Origin: JAOUGY01 sp963785075
Lineage (GTDB): Bacteria; Actinomycetota; Acidimicrobiia; Spongiisociales; ZC4RG35
Assembly: GCA_963785075.1 (NCBI GenBank)
Contig: CAWATW010000004.1
Location: forward strand, 558,001 to 622,000
DNA: 64,000 nucleotides
Direction: 5' to 3'
This document shows positions 7,908 through 16,835 of this stretch, in pieces. The number at the start of each line of letters is the position of its first letter. Positions within the stretch are counted from its first letter, which is position 1. The translations under genes were made by a program, and so were the position numbers. The notes below the pieces were generated by a model. The model ran no database searches and was not told the DNA's origin. It was given only the letters and a program-made list of their open reading frames with translations.

Positions 7908-8912
7908 TCAGGCCAATCGCTTTCCGGCGTCGACCGTCGAACTCCATGACGTGATCATGCCGCTCTCGAGCCAGTGGACGGCCGCCGCTCCGATCATGGC
8001 GGCGTTGTCGGTGCACAGCTGTGGCGACGGCAGCAGCAGCTCCAACTCCCGCTCACCGCAGGCCTCGGCCAGCTTCTGCCGAAGCCGACGATTGGCGAGC
8101 ACGCCTCCCCCGCCGGCAACCACCTGAACCCCGGTGTCTTCGACGGCGTTCATGGTCTTCTGGACGAGGACATCGACGATCGCCTCCTGGACCGATGCCG
8201 CCACGTCGGCCAGCGGCGGAAGCTCTCCGGCTGCCTTCGCCTTGTCGATGAAGGTGGTCACCGAGGTCTTCAGACCGCTGAACGAGAAATGATGCCTGCG
8301 ATCGGGTAGTGCCCTCGGAAACGCCACGGCGTGGGGATCCCCCCCGTCCGATGCGGCATCGATGGCCGGACCGCCCGGATAACCGAGTCCCATCGCCCGT
8401 GCCAGCTTGTCGAAGGCTTCGCCGGCTGCATCGTCGATGGTCTGGCCCATCACGCGGTACCGGCCCCACTCCTCTACATGGACCAGCTGGCTGTGGCCAC
8501 CGGAGGCAAGGACCACCACGGCCGGTGCCCTGTACTCGGGATGCTCGAGGATCGGCGAGAAGAGATGCCCCTCCATGTGGTCGATGCCAACGAATGGCAA
8601 CTGGCGTGCCCACGCGGTCGCCTTTCCGAACTCGTGACCCACCAGCAGCGCGCCAACGAGACCGGGGCCTTCGGTTGCCGCCACGGCGTCGAGGTCATCG
8701 GGATGTACGCCGGCATCGACGAGGGCCTTGTGGGTGAGGGCGCGGATCGCCTCCACGTGGGCGCGGGCGGCAACCTCGGGCACGACACCGCCGAACCGCG
8801 CGTGCTGTTCGACCTGCGAGGACAATACGTTTGAAAGGACCTCGGTTCCGCGAACCACGGCGACAGCCGTCTCGTCACAAGAGGTCTCGAAGGCCAGGAT
8901 GGTCGGGTTCAC
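7908..8912 (-). CDS. tsaD: tRNA N6-adenosine threonylcarbamoyltransferase TsaD
   Basis: Transfers the threonylcarbamoyl group of TC-AMP to A37 of ANN-decoding tRNAs (t6A), in complex with TsaB and TsaE. The 334-residue ASKHA-fold protein starts with the phosphate-binding ILAFETSCDETAVAV, has the metal-binding HMEGHLFSP (HxEGH) and the VLASGGHSQLV segment, and ends in the usual nucleotide-binding region containing DNAAMIGAAA. The GTG start at 8912 is chosen because the rimI stop overlaps it (GTGA) and the upstream in-frame residues do not match the family. It is last in a tsaE-tsaB-rimI-tsaD operon with overlapping ends. Confidence 0.97.
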   Translation of the reverse strand: MNPTILAFETSCDETAVAVVRGTEVLSNVLSSQVEQHARFGGVVPEVAARAHVEAIRALTHKALVDAGVHPDDLDAVAATEGPGLVGALLVGHEFGKATAWARQLPFVGIDHMEGHLFSPILEHPEYRAPAVVVLASGGHSQLVHVEEWGRYRVMGQTIDDAAGEAFDKLARAMGLGYPGGPAIDAASDGGDPHAVAFPRALPDRRHHFSFSGLKTSVTTFIDKAKAAGELPPLADVAASVQEAIVDVLVQKTMNAVEDTGVQVVAGGGGVLANRRLRQKLAEACGERELELLLPSPQLCTDNAAMIGAAAVHWLESGMITSWSSTVDAGKRLA

Positions 8913-9400
8913 GTGAGTCCTTCTCTGATCTCGGCGAGACGTCTCCGATAGTCGGAGGAGTTGACGTCGTGCGCCCACATGATGAGCGCATCCTCGTCTC
9001 GGTAGTACTGCTTGCGGACGCCGACCGGGGCCATACCGAAGCGCCGATAGAGGGCCTGGGCCGGCTCGTTCGAGGTCCGAACCTCCAGGGTCAGCGATCG
9101 CCCGCCGGCCGCAATCGCCGATTCGACGAGCGCAAGCATGATGCGGGTACCGAGTCGCTGCTCCCGCCGCTCGGGATCGATGACCACGGTGGTGATGTGA
9201 GCCTCGTCGTCCACGAGCATGACACCGCCGTACCCGGCGAGTTGATCATCGACGTCCACGGCGAGATACGTCCTCGAGGGCTGCGCCAGCTCATCTGCGA
9301 ACACACCTGGCGTCCAAGGCTGGCTGTATACGGTCTGTTCGAGGCGACCGGCCCCGGAAATGTCCTCGGCGCGAAATGGCCGCACGGTGATCGTGGCCAT
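8909..9400 (-). CDS. rimI: Ribosomal protein S18-alanine N-acetyltransferase (RimI-type GNAT)
   Basis: 163-residue GNAT acetyltransferase. The acetyl-CoA loop is visible as RREQRLGTRIM (R/QxxGxG/A-like) after the conserved TVVIDPE strand, followed by LEVRTSNEPAQALYRRFGM, the classic RimI C-terminal motif. It sits between tsaB and tsaD, the normal place for rimI in actinobacteria, with four-base overlaps at both ends. The ATG at 9400 overlaps the tsaB stop; an in-frame extension to 9424 is possible but unlikely. N-terminal acetylation of S18 is the family role; other targets are possible. Confidence 0.9.
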   Translation of the reverse strand: MATITVRPFRAEDISGAGRLEQTVYSQPWTPGVFADELAQPSRTYLAVDVDDQLAGYGGVMLVDDEAHITTVVIDPERREQRLGTRIMLALVESAIAAGGRSLTLEVRTSNEPAQALYRRFGMAPVGVRKQYYRDEDALIMWAHDVNSSDYRRRLAEIREGLT

Positions 9401-10119
9401 CACGAGCCATCCGCCTCCGCCCATGGGCTCTCGGGTCGGATCGTCGCCCAGTTGAGCGTGACGTCCGGCTCGCGCAGATAGAGCGGTCGCACTTCGTCCG
9501 GGTGGGGAAACGACCCCTTCTCCAGCATGGGCGAGGCGACCTCGACCAAGACGTCCGCCGATGGGTATCGCGGCCGGCCCTGCCGGACTCGATGTAGACC
9601 GCGGAGAAGCCCCTCGGGGAGCGCAGGTGTGTCTCCGACGAGCAGCACGTCGTCGGGGTCAGACTCGAGCATCGCTCGAAAGACGTCGGGCGTCACGACC
9701 TGCGCCGGACCGTCCTTCACCACACCCCCGGGCACGGGCCGGTAGGAGGCCACCGCCACCTCTCCGCGGCGGACGTCGACAACCGACCAGATGTGACGAT
9801 GCCCGGTGGCGGCTCGATAGGCGATGGCATCGAGCGAGACGGCAGGCACCAGCGGCACCCCGATGGCGCCGGCGAGCGCCTGAGCCGTTGCGAGGCCCAC
9901 CCGCAATCCCGTGTACAGACCGGGCCCCACATCGACGACCACGGCATCGAGGTCGGACGGAGCCCATCCTGCCTGGTCGAAGCAGAAGTCTATGGCCGAG
10001 ACCATGAACGCCGAATGCCCCCGTCGATCCACACGAAGAGCCGACGCTGCGACTCTTCGGTCTTCGGCCAACGCAACGGATGCGGCGGGTGTCGCTGAAT
10101 CGATGGCCAGGATTTTCAT
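9400..10119 (-). CDS. tsaB: tRNA threonylcarbamoyladenosine biosynthesis protein TsaB
   Basis: 239-residue ASKHA-fold partner of TsaD that scaffolds the t6A complex and has no catalytic site of its own. It shows the N-terminal MKILAIDSATPAASVAL and the VDVGPGLYTGLRVGLATAQ motif that defines TsaB. The start overlaps the end of tsaE by four bases and the stop overlaps rimI, so all four genes are almost certainly co-translated. Confidence 0.95.
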   Translation of the reverse strand: MKILAIDSATPAASVALAEDRRVAASALRVDRRGHSAFMVSAIDFCFDQAGWAPSDLDAVVVDVGPGLYTGLRVGLATAQALAGAIGVPLVPAVSLDAIAYRAATGHRHIWSVVDVRRGEVAVASYRPVPGGVVKDGPAQVVTPDVFRAMLESDPDDVLLVGDTPALPEGLLRGLHRVRQGRPRYPSADVLVEVASPMLEKGSFPHPDEVRPLYLREPDVTLNWATIRPESPWAEADGS

Positions 10120-10571
10120 GCGATCAGTTCCTCCAACGGCCGGGCGTTCCAGACTCCGGACCCGCTCATGGTGATGGTGCGGGAGCCATCCGCTTCGACG
10201 TGGATGTCGACCGTCAGTCGATCCTCAGGAAGATGGGAGGCCACTGCCACACCCCACTCGATGATGACGACCCCGGCTCTGCCCTCGTCCAGGGCGTCGA
10301 GATCCTCGAACTCACCCGACGATCCGAGCCGGTAGGCGTCCACATGAACCAGCGGAAGAAAGCCGCTGTCGTATTGACGCATGATCACGTAGGTAGGGCT
10401 CGTCACCGTCTCCTCGACACCCAGCCCGTCGGCGAGCCCCGACACGAAGGCCGTCTTCCCGGCACCGAGTCGACCGTTGAGAACGATCACATCTCCCGGT
10501 CGACACAACGACGCCAGCCGGCCTGCGGCCGCGCGTGTATCGGTGTCGGAAGTGCTGGTCAGCTGGATCAT
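10116..10571 (-). CDS. tsaE: tRNA t6A biosynthesis ATPase TsaE
   Basis: 151-residue P-loop ATPase that drives turnover of the TsaB-TsaD t6A complex. The Walker A motif is GRLGAGKT near residue 33, followed by the TSPTYVIMRQY segment and a Walker B-like VVIIEWG, all typical of TsaE/YjeE. It opens the tsaE-tsaB-rimI-tsaD operon, 45 bp after the P1 peptidase gene. Confidence 0.96.
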   Translation of the reverse strand: MIQLTSTSDTDTRAAAGRLASLCRPGDVIVLNGRLGAGKTAFVSGLADGLGVEETVTSPTYVIMRQYDSGFLPLVHVDAYRLGSSGEFEDLDALDEGRAGVVIIEWGVAVASHLPEDRLTVDIHVEADGSRTITMSGSGVWNARPLEELIA

Positions 10572-10616
10572 TGGGCCTCGGGTGATGGTCGACGGGGCGG
10601 GGATGGTCCGCCAACG

Positions 10617-11501
10617 CTACAGGGTATCGGAAACGGTCGGGACGGACACCGCCCGAGCGATCGCACGGCCCACCGCCTCGAACGCCGCTTCCGCCACCAG
10701 CCCGGCATCGGCAACCCGCGTTCCGCAGGACACGGCGAAGCAGGTGTCACCGTCGAACATCGTGTGAACCGGTCGGATGCACACGGCCATGGCGTCGTGC
10801 GCCCGCACCGCCACCCGACTCAGCGTGTTGCGATCGAGCTGGGCGTCGGTGGCGACGACGACCAGCGTGGTGTTCTGCCGTGACGGTATGGGTACCGCGG
10901 GGGGTCCTGGGACCGACGGACCCCCGGATAGCGATTGTCCCTCGAGCGAAAAGATGTCCCCCACGGAATTGAGAACGACGAGGGCCGCGACCGTGGCGCC
11001 GTATCGGTCCAACGACACCGAGCCGATCCCCGCCGGCACGGCCTCGCCACGCCATTTGGCCACGGTGCATCCACTTCCGGCACCCACGCGTCCCTCAGGA
11101 ACGGGATCAGCGGTCGCCGCATGCCAGGCTGCCGCACCTTCGATGGCACCGGGCCGCGCGTGGGAATCGCCAGTCGCAAGGTCGAAGACGACGGCGGCCG
11201 GGACGATCGGCACCGGTCCCGCCGGCGTCGGGTGACCCCGTCCCGCGGCCGCCAACTCGGTCATCACACCATCGGCGGTCGCCAGCCCGAACGCGCTGCC
11301 TCCGGTCAGCACGATGGCCTGGACCTGTTCGACCTTCATGCCCGGCGCCAGCAGCGCGGTCTCTCTCGACCCCGGCGCGGCTCCCCTGGTGTCGACCGCG
11401 ACGACATTGGGCTCGGGAAGATCCACGACCGTACAACCCGTCAAACCGACCGGGTCCGTCCAATGTCCGACCCGGATGCCCGGTACGGCTGTCAGCGTCA
11501 T
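10617..11501 (-). CDS. P1 family (S58, DmpA-like) peptidase
   Basis: 294-residue member of the DmpA/BapA P1 peptidase family (N-terminal nucleophile fold that self-cleaves into two chains). Visible family features are the N-terminal VPGIRVGHWTD, LTGGSAFGLATADGV, and GAGSGCTVAKWRG; the cleavage/nucleophile site is probably the Asn-Ser of VVLNSVGDI. Related enzymes release N-terminal or beta-amino acids from peptides, but the substrate here is not predictable. I start at the second Met (MTLTAVPG) because the eight residues before it match nothing in the family. It lies between alr and tsaE with gaps of about 50 bp, in line with a single transcript. Confidence 0.87.
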   Translation of the reverse strand: MTLTAVPGIRVGHWTDPVGLTGCTVVDLPEPNVVAVDTRGAAPGSRETALLAPGMKVEQVQAIVLTGGSAFGLATADGVMTELAAAGRGHPTPAGPVPIVPAAVVFDLATGDSHARPGAIEGAAAWHAATADPVPEGRVGAGSGCTVAKWRGEAVPAGIGSVSLDRYGATVAALVVLNSVGDIFSLEGQSLSGGPSVPGPPAVPIPSRQNTTLVVVATDAQLDRNTLSRVAVRAHDAMAVCIRPVHTMFDGDTCFAVSCGTRVADAGLVAEAAFEAVGRAIARAVSVPTVSDTL

Positions 11502-11552
11502 CGTGACCGACCCATCGGGTGCCATCCGCCGACCGCCGGCGAGAGTCGATCG

Positions 11553-12656
11553 TCACCCACCGACGTACCTCCGGGGCAGGCGAGAGCTGAAGCCGGTCAC
11601 GATCTCATAGCTGATGGTTTCGGTCATCCCGGCCCAGTCATCGGCACCGATCTCGGCGTCGCCCTGGGCGCCGAGCAGCACAACTTCGTCGCCCGGCACC
11701 ACGTCGTGGTCTCCGACGTCGATCACGACCTGATCCATGGTCACCGTGCCTGCGAAAGGATGCGCCGTCCCACCGATCAGCACGGTGGCGTCGCGCTGGG
11801 ACAGCAGGCGCGGAACGCCGTCGGCGTATCCGATCGGGACGGTCGCGACCGTCGCATCGTTGGGCAACGGGCGACGACGACCATACGACGGTCGCGCACC
11901 GGCCGGTAGCCGACGCGTCATGGTGACTTGCGAGACGACCCGCATTGCGGGCCGGAGCTCGACATGCTCCCTACATTCTGGCGACGGGTACAGCCCGTAC
12001 ATCCCGAGTCCGATTCGCACCATGTCTCCCCTCGAGGTCGGATGCAGAATCGCACCCGCCGTGTTTGCAAGATGCCGCATCGGGACCTGGATTCCACGGT
12101 CGGCCAGGAGCCCGAGGACGTCTTCGAAGGCCCCGACCTGTTGGGTGGTGAAACCGGCGTCCGCCTCGGCAACCGCAAAATGGGTCCACAGTGCGCCCAA
12201 TCGCACCGGGAGGCCATCATCGGCCATCCTCAGCGCGAGCTGGAGCGCCTGCGTCGGCGATGCCCCGACCCGATGCATCCCGGTGTCGACCTTGAGGTGT
12301 GCCTCGATGGTGCCACTGGTCACCACGTCGAGCAGAGCCTCCAGCATCTCGTGGCGGTAGACGGTCGGGGTGAGTGACCACTCCACCAAACTGGCCGCAT
12401 CGGCGATCGCGGGTTCCGACAGAACCAGGATCGGTGCTTCGACGCCCGCCTCCCGCAGGCGGATGCCCTCTTCGACCAACGCGACCGCCAGCCAGTCGGC
12501 ACCCGCGTTCAGCGCAGTCTCCGCCACGGGCACGTCGCCGTGGCCGTAGCCGTCGGCCTTCACCACGGCGCAGAGCGCCGTGCCGGACATTCGTTTGAGG
12601 GCGGAGACGTTGTGGGCGATGGCATCGAGGTCGACTTCGATCCAGGACGGCCTCAT
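11553..12656 (-). CDS. alr: Alanine racemase
   Basis: PLP enzyme making D-alanine for peptidoglycan. The 367-residue protein has the PLP-lysine motif AVVKADGYGHG near residue 40, the usual barrel motifs HLKVDTGMHRVG and RIGLGMYGLYPS, and the GYADGVPR region carrying the second catalytic-base tyrosine; it ends RLPRRYVGG as in many actinobacterial Alr. An open extension to 12767 overlaps nnr in another frame; the ATG at 12656 overlapping the nnr stop (ATGA) is the better start. Confidence 0.96.
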   Translation of the reverse strand: MRPSWIEVDLDAIAHNVSALKRMSGTALCAVVKADGYGHGDVPVAETALNAGADWLAVALVEEGIRLREAGVEAPILVLSEPAIADAASLVEWSLTPTVYRHEMLEALLDVVTSGTIEAHLKVDTGMHRVGASPTQALQLALRMADDGLPVRLGALWTHFAVAEADAGFTTQQVGAFEDVLGLLADRGIQVPMRHLANTAGAILHPTSRGDMVRIGLGMYGLYPSPECREHVELRPAMRVVSQVTMTRRLPAGARPSYGRRRPLPNDATVATVPIGYADGVPRLLSQRDATVLIGGTAHPFAGTVTMDQVVIDVGDHDVVPGDEVVLLGAQGDAEIGADDWAGMTETISYEIVTGFSSRLPRRYVGG

Positions 12657-14014
12657 CGTTGTGCCCAGGCGAAACGCCCGACATGGGTGGAAAGGGCATC
12701 CGCCGTGACCGCCGTCGTCCGACGGAGGTCGTCGCCTGCCACCCCGTGCCAGTACGCACCGGCGCACGCAGCCTCCGAGGCGCCAAGTCCCCGGGCCATC
12801 AACGCACCGATCATGCCGGCCAGCACGTCGCCGGTGCCGATCGTGGCGAGCTCGGGTCCTCCAGTGATGATCACCCGCGGGACACCGCCGTCGGTCACGA
12901 TCGTCGGATTGCCTTTGAGCACAACCACCGCACCCAGGCGCTCGGCGAGGCGGCGGGCAGCGTCGGGACCGGGCTCCGTGCCCGACAGTCGCTGGAACTC
13001 GCCGGAGTGCGGCGTGAGCACGGTCGGTGAGTCGAACCTGTGCCCCTCCGGGATCAAGGCCAATGCATCGGCGTCGATCACGAGTGGGCGGCCGGCCGAC
13101 AAGGCGGCCGACACGACGTCCGCGGCATCACCCAGACCGGGCCCCACGATCAGGACCTGGTACCGATCCGGGATCGTCTCGGCGGGATAGGCGAGTACCT
13201 CTGGAGCCAGCAGCTGGACAGTCTCGACGGCGGCCGACGAGACGCCGACCGCGCCGGCGCCGAAGTGCAACGCCGATCGGGCAGCCATCACCGCTGCACC
13301 TACCATCCCCGACGAGCCTCCCATCACCAACACCGACCCGGCCGACCACTTGTGATCGGTGCGTTCGTGACGGGGCCGTCGAGCGTCCGATTCCTCCACC
13401 ATGACCAGAGACGGCTCCCCGCCGACCAGCCCGATGTCCACGACCGCGATCTCGCCGGCGTGATCCGGACCCGCTCCGAGGAGGTGACCCGGTTTCAAGG
13501 AATGGAACGAGACCGTCAGGTCGGCGTGAAATGCCGGACCGGCCACCTGACCGGTGTCTGGATCGACGCCGGAGGGCATGTCGACGGCAAGCACGGGCAC
13601 CCCGCGTTCGATCCAGGGCTCGATCACATCGGGAACACCGCCGCGAAAGCCACCACCGAACAGGGCGTCGACGATGAGATCCGGTGGACTTCCGGGCTCG
13701 GTGACCGGACCGATCGGGACATGAGCTGCGCGTGCGGCATCGGCGGCGGCACGGGCGACACCGGTCTTGGGCGGGGCCAGGGCGAGCACCTGGACGGACA
13801 CCCCACGTGCGCGCAGATGCTTGGCCGCCACGTAGCCGTCACCGCCGTTGTTCCCCGGACCGGCGAGCACAACCACCCGCTTCCCGTAGCCGGCACCCAT
13901 ACGAGCGGCTTCGATCGCGACTGCGACTCCTGCGCGCTCCATCAGCGTCGAGACCGGGGTCGTCGAGTCCGAATCGAGACGGGCAGATTCCTCGGAGGAA
14001 AGAACCGGTTTCAT
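12653..14014 (-). CDS. nnr: Bifunctional NAD(P)H-hydrate epimerase/dehydratase
   Basis: Repairs hydrated NAD(P)H. The N-terminal YjeF epimerase domain (residues about 1-210) shows GPGNNGGDGYVAAKHL and the VDALFGGGF motif; the C-terminal ADP-dependent dehydratase domain (about 220-453) shows LTPHSGEFQRL, VVLKGNPTIV and IGTGDVLAGMIGAL. At 453 residues it is slightly shorter than E. coli Nnr. The frame is open to 14680, but the ATG at 14014 (MKPVLSSEE) fits the family start; no strong ribosome binding site precedes it. Neighbouring alr overlaps by four bases, the common nnr-alr pair of actinobacteria. Confidence 0.93.
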   Translation of the reverse strand: MKPVLSSEESARLDSDSTTPVSTLMERAGVAVAIEAARMGAGYGKRVVVLAGPGNNGGDGYVAAKHLRARGVSVQVLALAPPKTGVARAAADAARAAHVPIGPVTEPGSPPDLIVDALFGGGFRGGVPDVIEPWIERGVPVLAVDMPSGVDPDTGQVAGPAFHADLTVSFHSLKPGHLLGAGPDHAGEIAVVDIGLVGGEPSLVMVEESDARRPRHERTDHKWSAGSVLVMGGSSGMVGAAVMAARSALHFGAGAVGVSSAAVETVQLLAPEVLAYPAETIPDRYQVLIVGPGLGDAADVVSAALSAGRPLVIDADALALIPEGHRFDSPTVLTPHSGEFQRLSGTEPGPDAARRLAERLGAVVVLKGNPTIVTDGGVPRVIITGGPELATIGTGDVLAGMIGALMARGLGASEAACAGAYWHGVAGDDLRRTTAVTADALSTHVGRFAWAQR

Positions 14015-14173
14015 GATCCCGATCGTACGTGATTCGTCTCGAACACCTACACCACCGTCGGCGATGGTCGACCAGGGGTGGTGGGATCGCCCACCGAAGG
14101 TCAGACCCTCGATGCCACCAGGCGGAGGGGCAGCCGCCGCCCGGCCGGAGGTTGGTGATGAGTGAGGCACATC

Positions 14174-14205
14174 GGATGGGGGACGGCTTCGGTCGTCCCC
14201 CATCC
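14174..14205. other. Perfect 12-bp hairpin between nnr and acpS
   Basis: GGATGGGGGACG and CGTCCCCCATCC around an 8-base loop (GCTTCGGT). It lies in the 294-bp divergent gap between nnr (-) and acpS (+), about 100 bp before acpS. It could be a protein site or an attenuator; the G-run stem resembles the palindrome in the 121-bp repeats. Nothing else is recognisable in this gap. Confidence 0.6.
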
Positions 14206-14308
14206 ACCAAAGCCGACGAATACGGCCCACGCCGGCCTGACCCACGGCGACCCCAACACGAGCCATACGTCGTGCGCGCGCGATGCCACCCGCGTAGTCT
14301 CCCCACTC

Positions 14309-14686
14309 ATGAACATCCTGGGTCTCGGAGTCGATCTTGCCGACATCGATCGGGTCGAGGACGTGCTCGCCAAGTACCCGCGCTTCGCCGAACGCTGCTT
14401 CACCCGGCACGAACAGGAGTACGCGTCGAAGTTCGCCAAGCCCGGCAGGCGTTTCGCAGCACGCTTTGCCGGCAAGGAGGCCGTGATGAAGTCGCTCGGC
14501 ACCGGATGGCGACGTCTCCGCTGGACCGACGTCGAGATCACCGGAGGCGGCAAACCCACAGTCCGTCTCTACAACGATGCCGCACGTCGCGCCGAAATGA
14601 TGGGCGTGACCGAGATACTGGTGACCATCACCCACACCGACACCACTGCCCTCGTCATGGCCGTCGCCGTGGGTCACCACGACTGA
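14309..14686 (+). CDS. acpS: Holo-[acyl-carrier-protein] synthase
   Basis: Moves the 4'-phosphopantetheine arm of CoA onto acyl carrier protein, activating fatty acid synthesis. 125 residues, usual for AcpS. The metal-binding GVDLADIDRV (Asp of GVDL) and the FAGKEAVMKSLG motif, whose Glu and Lys are catalytic, are both present, and SITHT-like TITHTDTTAL closes the protein. The frame is open upstream to 14162, but the ATG at 14309 matches family starts. It is the only plus-strand gene between 3.6 and 21.5 kb, divergent from nnr. Confidence 0.95.
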   Translation: MNILGLGVDLADIDRVEDVLAKYPRFAERCFTRHEQEYASKFAKPGRRFAARFAGKEAVMKSLGTGWRRLRWTDVEITGGGKPTVRLYNDAARRAEMMGVTEILVTITHTDTTALVMAVAVGHHD

Positions 14687-14707
14687 GCCCCCGGCCTTCC
14701 GCCACGG

Positions 14708-14743
14708 CAGTACTGAGTACCGAGTACCGAGTACTCAGTACTG
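14708..14743 (-). repeat. AGTACTG heptad array forming a hairpin after glmS
   Basis: Five AGTACYG/AGTACTC heptads arranged as an inverted repeat: CAGTACTGAGTAC at 14708-14720 and GTACTCAGTACTG at 14731-14743, perfect 13-bp arms, 10-base loop. It starts 13 nt after the glmS stop on the minus strand, following GCTCGCTGCGCTCGC. It could act as the glmS terminator; acpS ends from the other side at 14686. Confidence 0.88.
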
Positions 14744-14756
14744 CGAGCGCAGCGAG

Positions 14757-16586
14757 CTACTCGACCGTGACCGTTTTGGCCAGGTTTCGCGGCTTGTCGA
14801 CGTCGAGGCCTTTGGCTGTTGCCACGTGATAAGCGAGGAGCTGGAGCGGGACCACAGCGAGCACCGTGCATATGAGGTCGGGGCTGTCGGGCAGCACCAC
14901 GACATGGTCAGCCAGCTCTGCTGCCTCGGCTTCCACGCCGGGCTCTACCAGCATGAGGATCGTTCCGCCGCGGGCTTTCATCTCCTGCATGTTCGACATG
15001 GTTTTGGCCCGGATCTTGGTGTCCATCGCCACGCCGACCACGACGACGCCCGGTTCGATGAGCGCGATGGGACCGTGTTTCATCTCTCCGGCGGCGTAAC
15101 CCTCCGCCCGCACGTACGCAATCTCCTTGAGCTTCAACGCACCTTCCATGGCCACCGGGAAATCCCCGGACCGGCCCAGGAAGAAGAAGTCGCGGACGTC
15201 ACCCCACTGTGCGCTCATGTCGAGGATCTGCGCGTCCAGCTCGAGCGCAGTCCGCATCTTGTCGGGAAGCGCCGTGAGCTCTTCGATCATGTGGCCGATG
15301 GTCCCCGGATCGAGGGTGCCACGAACCTGGGCGATGTAGAGACCAAGCAGCTGCATCGCAACGAGCTGGGTGGTGAAGGTCTTGGTGGCGGCGACACCGA
15401 TCTCAGGTCCGGCACGCGTGTAGAGAACGGCATCGGACTCGCGGGCCAGCGCCGAGTCGACGACGTTGGTGACTCCGATCAAGGTCGATCCCTGCGCTCG
15501 GGCGTACCGGATCGCCGCCAGCGTGTCGAGGGTCTCACCCGACTGGCTGATGCCGATCACCAGGCTCCGACCGTCGAGCACGGGGTCCCGATATCGGAAC
15601 TCGGAGGCGATGTCGATCTCAACCGGCAGCCGGGTCCACCGTTCGATTGCGTACTTGGCCATCATCGCCGCGTGGTACGAGGTGCCACACGCGAGCACGA
15701 ACACCTTGTCGACCATGCGGAGGATCTGCTCGGGGAGCTCGAGCTCACGCAGCGTCACCGCTCCTCTCTCGTCCACCCGGCCACGCAAGGTGTCGGCGAT
15801 GGCTTGGGGCTGCTCGTGGATCTCCTTCAGCATGAACGTCGGATAGCCGCCCTTCTCGGCCGCCTCCAAGTCCCATTCGATCGTGCGCTCGACCGGCTCG
15901 ACAACCTCTCCAGAGAGATCGGACACCCTCACCTCGTCGGCACGGAGCTCGACGACGCGATCGTCGTCGATCACCACCATACGCCGAGTGTGCTCGAGGA
16001 AAGCCGGGATGTCGGAGGCCAGGAAGTTCTCACCGTCACCCTTGCCCACGACGAGTGGACTGCCGCGACGGGCTCCCACGAGCACCTCCGGCTCGTCGGC
16101 CCGGAGCACGCCGAGCGCCATGGCACCCTCGGCGATGACCATCACCTTGCGAACGGCGTCGACGAGCGACAGATCATCCATCTCTTCGATCAGGTGGGCT
16201 ATCACTTCGGTGTCCGTGTCGGACCCGAAGACATGGCCGCGGTCGAGTAGCCCCTGTTTCAGCTCCGCCCAGTTCTCGATGATCCCGTTGTGGACCACGG
16301 CCACCTTCGAGCTGCAGTCGAAGTGCGGATGTGCGTTCATGGTGTTCGGTGCGCCGTGGGTCGCCCAGCGGGTGTGACCGACGCCGGTATTGCCGACCGG
16401 CGCATCCGATTGCAGCGACTTCTCGAGTTCGGCGATCCTGCCTACCTGCTTGACGATGGCGATGCCGTCGGCGGTCTGCACGGAGACTCCCGCAGAGTCA
16501 TATCCACGGTATTCGAGTCGTTCCAGACCCGGAACCAGTATGTCCAGGACCGGACGCGGCCCCACATATCCAACGATGCCACACAT
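14757..16586 (-). CDS. glmS: Glutamine-fructose-6-phosphate aminotransferase (isomerizing)
   Basis: Makes glucosamine-6-phosphate from fructose-6-phosphate and glutamine, first step of UDP-GlcNAc synthesis. 609 residues: N-terminal glutaminase domain with the nucleophile Cys1 exposed after Met removal (MCGIVGYVG), RWATHG and DSAGV motifs; two SIS domains with ISQSGETLDTLAA and the C-terminal DKPRNLAKTVTVE signature. The next gene upstream is glmM, the following enzyme in the pathway, separated by 249 bp. I see no glmS ribozyme in that leader, as expected outside Firmicutes-type regulation. Confidence 0.98.
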   Translation of the reverse strand: MCGIVGYVGPRPVLDILVPGLERLEYRGYDSAGVSVQTADGIAIVKQVGRIAELEKSLQSDAPVGNTGVGHTRWATHGAPNTMNAHPHFDCSSKVAVVHNGIIENWAELKQGLLDRGHVFGSDTDTEVIAHLIEEMDDLSLVDAVRKVMVIAEGAMALGVLRADEPEVLVGARRGSPLVVGKGDGENFLASDIPAFLEHTRRMVVIDDDRVVELRADEVRVSDLSGEVVEPVERTIEWDLEAAEKGGYPTFMLKEIHEQPQAIADTLRGRVDERGAVTLRELELPEQILRMVDKVFVLACGTSYHAAMMAKYAIERWTRLPVEIDIASEFRYRDPVLDGRSLVIGISQSGETLDTLAAIRYARAQGSTLIGVTNVVDSALARESDAVLYTRAGPEIGVAATKTFTTQLVAMQLLGLYIAQVRGTLDPGTIGHMIEELTALPDKMRTALELDAQILDMSAQWGDVRDFFFLGRSGDFPVAMEGALKLKEIAYVRAEGYAAGEMKHGPIALIEPGVVVVGVAMDTKIRAKTMSNMQEMKARGGTILMLVEPGVEAEAAELADHVVVLPDSPDLICTVLAVVPLQLLAYHVATAKGLDVDKPRNLAKTVTVE

Positions 16587-16782
16587 GGTGTTCTCCCATT
16601 CTCAAAGGGCGCGGACAATCACATGTCCACATGCGGGCGGAATCGTCCAGGACCGGGCGGTCCTGCCCACCTCGTCGGGGCTTCTGTCGCCGGAGTCACC
16701 TCCGGGTTTTGGTCCCTGACGTCACGACCGTGGGAAGCCGGGAAGGTACCCGCCGAATAGTTCGATGACCTTCCTCCTCGTC

Positions 16783-16801
16783 ACCTGAGCGGTGCTCAGG
16801 T
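16783..16801 (-). terminator. Possible glmM terminator hairpin
   Basis: ACCTGAGC, three bases, GCTCAGGT: perfect 8-bp stem in the 249-bp gap between glmM and glmS, 35 bp after the glmM stop. No U tract follows, so this is only a candidate terminator. The rest of the gap shows no gene. Confidence 0.45.
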
Positions 16802-16835
16802 CTGGCGCTGTGTCGATTGTCGATTCCGCCGTTGT

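Noticed and set aside
7095..7954. Several overlapping frames in the 121-bp repeats (proline/arginine-rich, repeating)
   Set aside because: The peptides repeat with the DNA period, occur in several frames and have no ribosome binding sites.
16587..16835. glmS ribozyme or riboswitch in the glmS leader
   Set aside because: No recognisable catalytic core, and this element is mainly a Firmicutes feature.
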